Assembly: GCA_020439485.1 (NCBI GenBank)
Contig: JAGQSP010000373.1
Location: 1 to 5,800 of the forward strand
DNA: 5,800 nt
Direction of reading: 5' to 3'
DNA from: Acidimicrobiales bacterium
Lineage (GTDB): Bacteria; Actinomycetota; Acidimicrobiia; Acidimicrobiales; Poriferisodalaceae
Of the stretch, positions 1-5,573 are shown one piece after another; within the stretch, counting starts at the first letter, position 1, and the number at the start of each line of letters is the position of its first letter. The notes beneath the pieces were generated by a model that was given only the letters and a program-made list of their open reading frames with translations, was not told where the DNA came from and did no database searches. A program made the translations under genes and the position numbers.

Positions 1-2
1 TT

Positions 3-944
3 GTTCTCGCCGGACGCTACCCGCTGGAACCGGTGTGGGCCGAGGTCGAATACTTCGTGATCGACATCGAATGTGCTTCGTGCGTCGAAACCTTCTGGGG
101 ACCGCCGACGCTTGCGTCGCTGTACGGGCCCGACGTCGAAGCGAAACCAGGCGCCTTCGACGTGAACGGCTTCGAGCCCTGTCCGTCGTGGCGAGACGAC
201 GTTCTCGGTCCTCCGCCGGGTCTGGAGCGCCAAGTCGAGAGCGCAGTCGGCCAAGTCACATCGGCTGTTCATAAGTGTGATGCGAGACAACTGCGGCACG
301 AGGTACCCGGCTTCGCCGACCCGCAACCGAGTGACTGGGTTGGCATGGCGTCGCTCCTGGAAGCCGGGCCTCGCATCTTTGGCGGCATCCCCTTCTGGAG
401 TGTCGTGGGACCCGACGATCGGATTTGGACGATGCAGCCGTACGACGACTCTGTGTCGTTTGGTCGGATGTCGATCGAGGTCGGCCATGCGACCGATGCC
501 GGCACGGTCTCGGCCACAACACAAGCGGACCTCGACGCCGCCGAGGCGGTGTCTTCACTGGCTCAGCGGGGTGAGTTCCGTGCGGGCGCATTCGCTGAGT
601 CCGTCGACCTCTACCTCGGCTTTGCCGAGCACAAGAACGTTTCGCGTTCTGAGCTCGAGGCGGCCGCGGCTTGGGATTTCTCAGCTGAAGACTTCGCCGG
701 ATACGTGGGGCCGTTCTCGGCGCTTCGGTCACTAGCCCGAGCCGACGAGTACGAGATTTCTGTTGGCCCTCATTTCCACTGCGCAAGTCCGCCTCGCCCG
801 GCCCCGAGCCCAAACGTAGGAATGCGCAGGGTGTCGATCCGGCCGGCTTCGATCGACTCCTGCCTTAGTTGGTTTGCAGTCGATCTGTTCGTCGATGCTG
901 AGGGGCTGATCCGAGCGGTGTCTCTGGACTTGTACGAACCGTGA
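3..944 (+). CDS. Hypothetical protein, 5' end cut by window
   Basis: The frame is open from the first bases of the window to a TGA at 942-944, giving at least 313 residues. The residues before the GTG at 33 (VLAGRYPLEP) read like continuing protein, and that GTG has no convincing ribosome binding site, so I treat the gene as truncated on the left. I do not recognise the family. Visible traits: a Cys pair (CASC) near the start, an acidic soluble composition, no membrane segment, an Ala/Glu-rich central part that is probably helical, a Pro-rich linker (CASPPRPAPSP), and a C-terminal beta-like stretch ending VSLDLYEP. Third-position G/C bias is looser than in the neighbours, with many T-ending codons around 440-500, which may mean a poorly expressed or acquired gene. 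It converges on the creatininase-family gene with only 10 bp between stops, so it is not part of that transcript. Existence of the gene is fairly sure; function is unknown. Confidence 0.7.
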   Translation, partial: VLAGRYPLEPVWAEVEYFVIDIECASCVETFWGPPTLASLYGPDVEAKPGAFDVNGFEPCPSWRDDVLGPPPGLERQVESAVGQVTSAVHKCDARQLRHEVPGFADPQPSDWVGMASLLEAGPRIFGGIPFWSVVGPDDRIWTMQPYDDSVSFGRMSIEVGHATDAGTVSATTQADLDAAEAVSSLAQRGEFRAGAFAESVDLYLGFAEHKNVSRSELEAAAAWDFSAEDFAGYVGPFSALRSLARADEYEISVGPHFHCASPPRPAPSPNVGMRRVSIRPASIDSCLSWFAVDLFVDAEGLIRAVSLDLYEP

Positions 945-954
945 GAAGGCGAAT

Positions 955-1734
955 TCAGCGGGTGAAGTCGAAGGTGACGATCTCGCGCAGCTGATCGCAC
1001 AGGAAACCGACGGCCTCGTCGAACAGGCGCGCACCCAGTTCGGCCGACGCTCCGGTCGGGTCGCCGATATGGCCTACGTCGCCGAAGTCGTTCGACAGCC
1101 AGCCGAACTGCACCGAGCCACCGAACTTGACGTGGTCGTTGGCGGCCAACCACTCGGGCACGTTGCGAACGGCCTTGCTCATGTCGACCAGGTCTGGCCG
1201 CAGGTGCATCATCACCGATGTCTCGTCCTGGCCACCATGGATTCCCATGCCGAGCTCGGTCGACTCTGCCGCGTTCGGATCTGGAGCCGAGTAGGCGGGC
1301 GGAACGAACGGATGCAGCAGGAACGTCAGCAGGCCGTGGTTCAGTCGGGCTTCGCGCAACACCACGTTGAGCTGGGTGGTGTTGCCCCCGTGCCCGTTCA
1401 AGAACACCAGGCGTTTGGCACCTGCCTTGGCCACGCACGCGGCGATGTCTCCCAACATGGCGTCCATCGTCGACTCCGAAAGCCAGATGGTGCCCTTGGA
1501 CCAGGCGTGCTCGTTCGACTTCGAGTAGGGCAGGGTCGGTATCGCCCACACGTCGATGTCGTCGCCCAGACGGGCAACGACGGCCTTGGCGGCGGCATCG
1601 GCAATGACATAGTCGACCGACAGCGGCAGGTGCGGGCCGTGCTGCTCGACCGCACCAACAGGCACCAGAACGGTTGCACCAGCGAGAACTCGCTCGGCTT
1701 CGGGGCCTGTCAGATCATCGAGGAATCCTGCCAT
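955..1734 (-). CDS. Creatininase-family metal-dependent amidohydrolase
   Basis: The 259-residue product has the full creatininase-fold signature and normal family length. Likely metal ligands are E30 and H32 in VGAVEQHGPHLP, D41 shortly after, H115 in FLNGHGGN, and E171 in HGGQDETS. Known members of this family hydrolyse amides or cyclic amides with a two-metal centre: creatininase, the formamide hydrolase ArfB of archaeal flavin synthesis, and the peptidase MftE of mycofactocin maturation. True creatininases carry a Glu two residues after the His matching H115; here that position is G117, so the protein resembles the ArfB/MftE type and should not be called creatinine amidohydrolase. No mycofactocin precursor or radical-SAM gene is visible here. 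It is cytoplasmic, with no signal peptide. The ATG at 1734 gives the expected N-terminus; upstream on the minus strand is only a distant GGAAGG. It lies 63 bp downstream of the ubiX-type gene on the same strand and is probably cotranscribed. Family is sure; substrate is unknown. Confidence 0.93.
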   Translation of the reverse strand: MAGFLDDLTGPEAERVLAGATVLVPVGAVEQHGPHLPLSVDYVIADAAAKAVVARLGDDIDVWAIPTLPYSKSNEHAWSKGTIWLSESTMDAMLGDIAACVAKAGAKRLVFLNGHGGNTTQLNVVLREARLNHGLLTFLLHPFVPPAYSAPDPNAAESTELGMGIHGGQDETSVMMHLRPDLVDMSKAVRNVPEWLAANDHVKFGGSVQFGWLSNDFGDVGHIGDPTGASAELGARLFDEAVGFLCDQLREIVTFDFTR

Positions 1735-1797
1735 GGCCGCAGGCTAGCTCGCCTTCCACAGTCCCAGATCCCGTCTGCGCCGTCGGTGGGTATCGGC

Positions 1798-2358
1798 TCA
1801 GCCGCCGTGCCAGCGTTGCAAATCGGGTACGTCGACACCCAGGTGCTCGAGCGCACGACCGACGCTGTGACTGACCAGGTCGTCGATGGTTCGGGGCTCG
1901 TTGTAGAACGCCGGAACCGGCGGGAAGATCACCGCGCCAGCCTGGGCGGCTTGGTCCATGAGCCGAAGATGCCCTCGGTGGAACGGTGTCTCGCGCACCA
2001 TCAGCACCAGGCGGCGGCCCTCCTTCAACGTGACATCGGCGGCCCGGCTGACAAGGTCGGCCGAATACGACGAGGCCACGGCCGACAGCGTCTTGATCGA
2101 GCACGGAGCAACGATCATCCCGGAGGTGCGAAACGATCCGCTGCTGATGGGTGCCGAAATGTCGCGCGAGCCGTGGACATGATCGGCGAGCTGCTCGACC
2201 TGTGAGACAGTCATCTGAGTTTCGACACCGATGGTGGTCTTGGCAGCCGCCGAGATGACCAGATGGGTTTCGTAGCCGGCACTGCGCAGCATCTGCAGAG
2301 CGCGCACGCCATATACCGATCCGCTGGCTCCGGTTATGGCGACCACGATTCGTTGCAC
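1798..2358 (-). CDS. ubiX: UbiX-type flavin prenyltransferase
   Basis: UbiX enzymes attach a dimethylallyl group to FMN, making prenylated FMN (prFMN), the cofactor of UbiD decarboxylases. This 186-residue protein has the flavodoxin-like start VAITGASGS (residues 6-14), ISSGSF (71-76), the APCSIKTL signature (84-91) and MVRETPFH (120-127). Against the catalytic residues of Pseudomonas aeruginosa UbiX, S15 and E49 match S12 and E46 (offset 3), while R122, K129, R139, E140, Y169, R185 and W200 match R105, K112, R122, E123, Y152, R168 and W183, all at one constant offset of 17. The enzyme therefore looks intact, with about 14 residues missing between the two blocks. The start is GTG at 2358; an in-frame TAG at 2376-2374 excludes any longer version. 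It heads a leftward pair with the creatininase-family gene and diverges from the FAD oxidoreductase. The obvious client is the UbiD homologue at 5385-4045. Genes of this type are sometimes annotated pad1. Confidence 0.96.
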   Translation of the reverse strand: MQRIVVAITGASGSVYGVRALQMLRSAGYETHLVISAAAKTTIGVETQMTVSQVEQLADHVHGSRDISAPISSGSFRTSGMIVAPCSIKTLSAVASSYSADLVSRAADVTLKEGRRLVLMVRETPFHRGHLRLMDQAAQAGAVIFPPVPAFYNEPRTIDDLVSHSVGRALEHLGVDVPDLQRWHGG

Positions 2359-2415
2359 CGAACCGAGGTTACGCTAGGCGGCTTCTACCGAGACACGTGG
2401 CGAGAGAGGAACACC
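2359..2415. promoter_or_regulatory. 57-bp divergent promoter region
   Basis: This is the only non-coding DNA between the GTG of the ubiX-type gene (minus) and the GTG of the FAD oxidoreductase (plus), so both promoters should lie in or near it. TTACGCTA at 2369-2376 contains two overlapping -10-like hexamers: TACGCT on + (2370-2375) and TAGCGT on - (2376-2371), both matching TANNNT. The plus one would give a leader of about 34 nt containing the AGAGAGGA ribosome site; the minus one would give a very short leader of about 5 nt. No convincing -35 is visible for either. A CACGTG palindrome lies at 2394-2399. The assignment is from pattern only. Confidence 0.4.
2403..2410 (+). promoter_or_regulatory. 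Ribosome binding site of FAD oxidoreductase gene
   Basis: AGAGAGGA ends 5 nt before the GTG at 2416. This purine run decides the start: the frame is open back to an ATG at 2263, but that codon lies inside the opposing ubiX-type gene and would add 51 residues before the dinucleotide-binding fold, which normally begins within the first few residues. Confidence 0.65.
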
Positions 2416-4026
2416 GTGGCCGACGCTGATGTGATCGTCGTAGGAGCCGGGCACAACGGGCTCATCTGTGCCGCGTACCTGGCCAAAGCCGGCATAGACA
2501 CGCTGTTGCTCGACGCCCGCTCGACGGTGGGGGGCCTCGCCTCGACCGAGGCCGATCTGGGCGCACGGTTCAACATCTGCAACTGCGACCACACGATGAT
2601 CCGCGCGATGCCCATCATCGACGAGCTCGACCTGGAATCTCACGGGCTGCGCTACCTCGAGTCGGACGTGAGCTCGATCCAGCTGTTCCACGACGGTTCT
2701 GATCCCTTCATGTTCTTCCACGAGGTCGAACGCCAACTCGACGAGTTGGCAGCCGTGCACCCGCGTCAGGTCGAGGGCTATCGCCGCTATCTGGCCGATG
2801 CCACGCCGGTGATCGAACTGTCGCTCGAGATCGCCCGCACCATCCCCGCCACGCCGGCGATGGTGGCGACCGCGTTGCGTCGCAAAGCGGCGGGCGCAGC
2901 GACCCTGCTCAAGTGGTCGCGTCGGAGCCTCACCGATGTGCTGGGCGACTACTTCGACGACTGGCACCTGGTTATGCCGGCCATCAGCAGCGGCCCGACG
3001 ATGTGGGGAGCATCGCCCGATGCACCGGGCACCGGATCGGCGGCCGGGCTTTATGCAACCCGCCACCTGGTCAAGAGCGGCCGACCGGTAGGGGGCTCTG
3101 GCGGGCTGACCGACTCGATCAGGTCTCGGTTCGAAGCCGCCGGCGGGCGGGTTCAGACATCGGCCCGGGTCGAGCGGCTGTTGGTGGGCTCAGACGGTGT
3201 CGAGGGTGTTGTCCTGGAAGACGGGACGGTGCTGTCGGCCAACACCGTGGTGGCCGCCTGTGACCCCCAGAGGGTCTACGTCGACTGGGTCGACGAGGTG
3301 CCGCCCGCGGCGCGAAAGGCCGTCGCTCGTTGGGCCGACGCCCCAGAGCAGCCCGGATACCAGTCGAAGCTCGACGCCATCATTCGCCAGGTTCCTCGCT
3401 ATGAGGCGTTCGACCAGCTGGCGGGCAGGGTTCCGGGCGTCGATCTTCTCGAACCCACCCTGTGGATCAACCCAAGCCCAGAGAAGCTGGCCAAGTCACA
3501 CGCGTTGCGCAAATCGGGCCGTGTGGTCGACCAGCCGACGATGCTGACGAACGTTCCATCCGTGCTCGACGACGCCATGCGCACCGCATCTGGTGATCAT
3601 GTGTTGAGCCTCGAGGTGTTGTTCACGCCATACGGCGGCGACGAGCCGTGGGACCGCGACGTCGAACCGAAGCGTTGGCTGGACCTGTGGTCGCGCAACG
3701 TTCAGCCGGGCATGCTGGACAACCTCGTCGACTATCGCGTCATGACACCCGAGCGCTACGACGCCGACTTCTCGATGCACAAGGGTCACACGCCGTCTTT
3801 CTCGGCGCCACCGCTGAAGTCGCTGCTGGGCCTTCAACGAGACCAGACCCGCTACCGGTCGCCGATCGCGGGCCTGTATCTCTCGGGCGCAGGCACTTTC
3901 CCCGGCGCCGGCGTGTTCGGCGCACCGGGCCGCAACGCAGCGCACATGGTGATCCACGACCTGAACGGCCGCATCGGCGCAGCCATCACCAAGGTGCGCA
4001 GAACGGTCAAGACCCTGGGCGCGTAA
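2416..4026 (+). CDS. CrtI/phytoene desaturase-like FAD-dependent oxidoreductase
   Basis: The 536-residue product begins VADADVIVVGAGHNG: a Rossmann dinucleotide-binding motif with G10, G12 and G15 and an acidic residue (D33) at the end of strand 2, followed by VGGLAST (38-44), the second FAD contact typical of phytoene desaturases and amine oxidases. The C-terminus carries the matching FAD-closing motif, LYLSGAGTFPGAGVFG (487-501) followed by APGRNAA. Length and both motifs fit the CrtI-like group that includes PYROXD2-type proteins, most of them uncharacterised. Known relatives desaturate or isomerise polyenes or oxidise C-C and C-N bonds; the substrate here is not predictable. No carotenoid genes (phytoene synthase, prenyl transferase) are in the window, so calling it a carotenoid enzyme would be unsafe. 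There is no signal peptide. GTG at 2416 is chosen from the ribosome site and the fold boundary. It lies between the ubiX-type and ubiD-type genes on the opposite strand; its stop is 18 bp from the stop of the latter. Confidence 0.9.
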   Translation: MADADVIVVGAGHNGLICAAYLAKAGIDTLLLDARSTVGGLASTEADLGARFNICNCDHTMIRAMPIIDELDLESHGLRYLESDVSSIQLFHDGSDPFMFFHEVERQLDELAAVHPRQVEGYRRYLADATPVIELSLEIARTIPATPAMVATALRRKAAGAATLLKWSRRSLTDVLGDYFDDWHLVMPAISSGPTMWGASPDAPGTGSAAGLYATRHLVKSGRPVGGSGGLTDSIRSRFEAAGGRVQTSARVERLLVGSDGVEGVVLEDGTVLSANTVVAACDPQRVYVDWVDEVPPAARKAVARWADAPEQPGYQSKLDAIIRQVPRYEAFDQLAGRVPGVDLLEPTLWINPSPEKLAKSHALRKSGRVVDQPTMLTNVPSVLDDAMRTASGDHVLSLEVLFTPYGGDEPWDRDVEPKRWLDLWSRNVQPGMLDNLVDYRVMTPERYDADFSMHKGHTPSFSAPPLKSLLGLQRDQTRYRSPIAGLYLSGAGTFPGAGVFGAPGRNAAHMVIHDLNGRIGAAITKVRRTVKTLGA

Positions 4027-4044
4027 CGCGACTCCCGGTGTGAA

Positions 4045-5385
4045 TCAGAGGTACTTCGACAGGTCGACCGGGGGGTAGTGAACCCTGGTGCCGTACTCGC
4101 GGCGCTCACGCTTGTATGTCGCGTCTATGCCCACCTTTGTGGCCACGCCTCGTTGATCGGCAACCGGGTCCATCTCGTGCCCTTGGGCGAAGGGAACCTC
4201 GAAGACATCGTCGCGCCAATGCACCCGGTTGGTGATGGCCCACTGGATCTCGGACGGTTCGTACATGTCGACGTCACGATCGACGACCACGACGTTGCGG
4301 ATGTTGATGTGGGCAGCCATGGCGGCCATGGCCAGGTTCTTCGGCGTGCCCGGGTTGTCGCGGTCGATCTGGATCAGCGCCAGGAACCCGTTGCCGTAGG
4401 GCGGTATGTGTACGTCGGCGGTGCGATCGAGGTGGCGAACGAAGCGGCGCAGCAACGGTTCGCGGGGCAACACGTTGCCGATGTAGATGTGCTCGTACCA
4501 GCCGGGGATGATGGTCTGATAGATCGGGTTGTCGCGCCACGAGATGGCCGTGATCTCGAACGTGGGGCTGTTCCAAGGCTCGCCGTGGTAGCCGTGGAAC
4601 TCGGCCAGTGGCCCTTCGGGTTCGCGCTGGGCCGGGTGCAGCAGACCCTCGACGACGATCTCTGCGTGGGCGGGGATCATGACGTCTACTGTTCGGCCGC
4701 GGCGGACCTCGATGCCCTTTCCGCGGATGGCGCCGGCGATGAACAGCTCGTCGACCGGGGTCTTGACACCCGCGGCGATCATCACCGCCGGGTCGAGCCC
4801 GATGGCCAACGCGATTGGAAACGCAGCGTCGGGGTCTTCGCGCGACTTCCAGAATGTGCCGACGTCGCGCCATTCGTTGACGTTGAATCCGAACCGCTTG
4901 GGCGCCAGCCGCAGCATCCGGTTGTAGCCCAGGTTGCCGCGTCCCGAAATGGGGTCCTTGGCGACGGTCACCGCCCCGGTGATGAACGCCCCACCGTCGC
5001 CCCGGCTGTGCACTGGTATCGGCAATATGGCGCTGTCGAGCTCGTCGCCGGTGACGAAGTTGTCGTGCCAGCCCGCGGTCTCGACCTCGACGGGAGCTAT
5101 ACCGTTCTCGGGCTCGAGCACACGCTCCATGACATCGATGACCTCGCTGGGTTCACACCCGAGAGCCAGAGCGGCGCGCCGGTTGGACGAGACACCACCA
5201 CAGAAGATCGGCCACGAGCTGCCGGCGACGTTCTCGAACAGGCCGGCGCCGGCATCTGAGCGCGCCAGCGTGGCAGCGACGTCGGCCAGCTCGTGCTCGA
5301 GCGAGACCTGCTGGCGTACACGCGCCAGCTGCCCGGCCTCTTCGAGCGCTGCTATGTAGGTCCTGAGATCGTTGACGACGGTCAT
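4045..5385 (-). CDS. UbiD-family prFMN-dependent decarboxylase
   Basis: UbiD enzymes use prFMN from UbiX for reversible (de)carboxylation of aromatic, heteroaromatic or alpha,beta-unsaturated acids. The 446-residue product is of normal length. Family marks in order: LPIPVHSRGDGGAFIT (121-136), NLGYNRM (151-157), PVDELFIAGAIRG (210-222), EGPLAEFHGY (257-266) and a C-terminal DVDMYE segment. Compared from memory with Aspergillus Fdc1, R156 matches catalytic R173, E257 and E262 match E277 and E282, and N151 and E213 match metal ligands N168 and E233. The third ligand, His191 in Fdc1, has no counterpart: there is no His between N151 and E213, and the usual GMHW..H segment reads GFNVNEW. The usual Gly of EGPFGE is Ala261. 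ATG at 5385 matches the usual short N-terminus (VNDLRTYIAALEEAG); the frame is open to 5595, but the extra residues are Arg/Cys-rich and not family-like. Ribosome site is poor. Family call is sure, substrate unknown; it lacks the prenyltransferase neighbour seen with quinone-pathway members. Confidence 0.95.
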   Translation of the reverse strand: MTVVNDLRTYIAALEEAGQLARVRQQVSLEHELADVAATLARSDAGAGLFENVAGSSWPIFCGGVSSNRRAALALGCEPSEVIDVMERVLEPENGIAPVEVETAGWHDNFVTGDELDSAILPIPVHSRGDGGAFITGAVTVAKDPISGRGNLGYNRMLRLAPKRFGFNVNEWRDVGTFWKSREDPDAAFPIALAIGLDPAVMIAAGVKTPVDELFIAGAIRGKGIEVRRGRTVDVMIPAHAEIVVEGLLHPAQREPEGPLAEFHGYHGEPWNSPTFEITAISWRDNPIYQTIIPGWYEHIYIGNVLPREPLLRRFVRHLDRTADVHIPPYGNGFLALIQIDRDNPGTPKNLAMAAMAAHINIRNVVVVDRDVDMYEPSEIQWAITNRVHWRDDVFEVPFAQGHEMDPVADQRGVATKVGIDATYKRERREYGTRVHYPPVDLSKYL

Positions 5386-5411
5386 GGCCCCATGATGGCC
5401 CGTCACGCGGG

Positions 5412-5420
5412 TGTTAGCAT
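5412..5420 (+). promoter_or_regulatory. Extended -10 promoter candidate for oxygenase gene
   Basis: TGTTAGCAT is a TGn extension followed by TAGCAT, matching the actinobacterial TANNNT consensus. The A of the ATG at 5428 lies 8 nt after the hexamer, where transcription would be expected to begin. No good -35 element is visible at the usual distance, which is common for extended -10 promoters. Transcript start is inferred, not seen. Confidence 0.45.
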
Positions 5421-5427
5421 CAACGGC

Positions 5428-5439
5428 ATGGCACGGTGA
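5428..5439 (+). CDS. Possible leaderless four-codon uORF (MAR-stop)
   Basis: ATG GCA CGG TGA begins 7 nt after the candidate -10 hexamer, so the start codon could be the very 5' end of the mRNA. Actinobacteria translate leaderless mRNAs well and some use short leaderless upstream frames as regulators. The TGA overlaps a GTG (5436-5438) that is in frame with the downstream oxygenase, a GTGA stop/start overlap that would permit coupled translation. A frame this short can occur by chance, so this is offered as a candidate only. Confidence 0.2.
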   Translation: MAR

Positions 5440-5468
5440 GTGGCCCTGCGGTGACCATCGACCCCACA

Positions 5469-5482
5469 TCCGCCTCGGCGGA
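5469..5482. repeat. 14-bp palindrome in the oxygenase leader
   Basis: TCCGCCTCGGCGGA is an inverted repeat with 6-bp arms around a 2-bp centre; as RNA it could also form a 5-bp stem with a four-base loop. It lies about 50 nt after the candidate -10 and about 90 nt before the ATG, where it could be an operator or leader hairpin. Arms made only of C/G triplets are common by chance in DNA of this composition. Confidence 0.3.
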
Positions 5483-5564
5483 CAAGGTCGCAGAAACCGG
5501 CATCGCCCGCCTCCACAACGAGCTCGCGTCATTCGCAACGAAGGCGCGTACACAACCTTGTAAC

Positions 5565-5570
5565 GGAGGA
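5565..5570 (+). promoter_or_regulatory. Ribosome binding site of oxygenase gene
   Basis: GGAGGA lies 3 nt before the ATG at 5574. It is the strongest Shine-Dalgarno sequence in the window and supports that ATG over the in-frame GTG codons at 5436 and 5451. Confidence 0.75.
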
Positions 5571-5573
5571 GCC

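Larger units (their letters stand above)
5386..5573. promoter_or_regulatory. 188-bp divergent intergenic region
   Basis: This stretch separates the UbiD-family gene (minus) from the oxygenase gene (plus). It holds a candidate extended -10 for + at 5412-5420, a four-codon reading frame at 5428-5439, a 14-bp palindrome at 5469-5482 and the ribosome site of the oxygenase gene. A short odd palindrome, CCATGATGG (5390-5398), sits just upstream of the ubiD-type start. I see no convincing -10 for the leftward gene; the best region, around the complement of 5410-5425, lacks a TANNNT match. About 30 codons (5451 to roughly 5545) also have coding-like G/C at third positions in the oxygenase frame, so part of the region may be protein-coding. 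Confidence 0.45.

Noticed and set aside
955..1734. Mycofactocin MftE
   Set aside because: No precursor peptide, radical-SAM MftC or glycosyltransferase gene is nearby, so only the family name is justified.
1069..2205. 378-codon open frame on + across the creatininase and ubiX genes
   Set aside because: It lies antisense to two well-recognised genes, its product is His/Arg/Val-rich without any family motif, and long antisense frames are normal in GC-rich DNA.
2263..2415. 51-residue N-terminal extension of the FAD oxidoreductase
   Set aside because: It overlaps the start of the ubiX-type gene on the other strand, has no ribosome site and precedes the fold that normally starts the protein.
4020..4044. 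GCGTAACGC palindrome at the convergent stop codons as a terminator
   Set aside because: The stem is only 4 bp with no T-run; too weak to call a terminator, and no better hairpin fits the 18-bp gap.
4316..4332. GCCATGGCGGCCATGGC direct/inverted repeat
   Set aside because: It encodes the Met-Ala-Ala-Met-Ala-Ala stretch of the UbiD protein; the symmetry follows from repeated Ala and Met codons.
4078..5259. 393-codon open frame on + opposite the UbiD gene
   Set aside because: The product is a low-complexity Asp/Val/Gly-rich mirror of the UbiD codons; UbiD motifs on the other strand are unambiguous.
4045..5385. Assignment of the UbiX/UbiD pair to menaquinone (MqnM/MqnL) or ubiquinone synthesis
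   Set aside because: No prenyltransferase or other quinone gene is visible, the UbiD has a divergent cofactor segment, and the neighbours suggest other chemistry; not excluded by genome-wide data.
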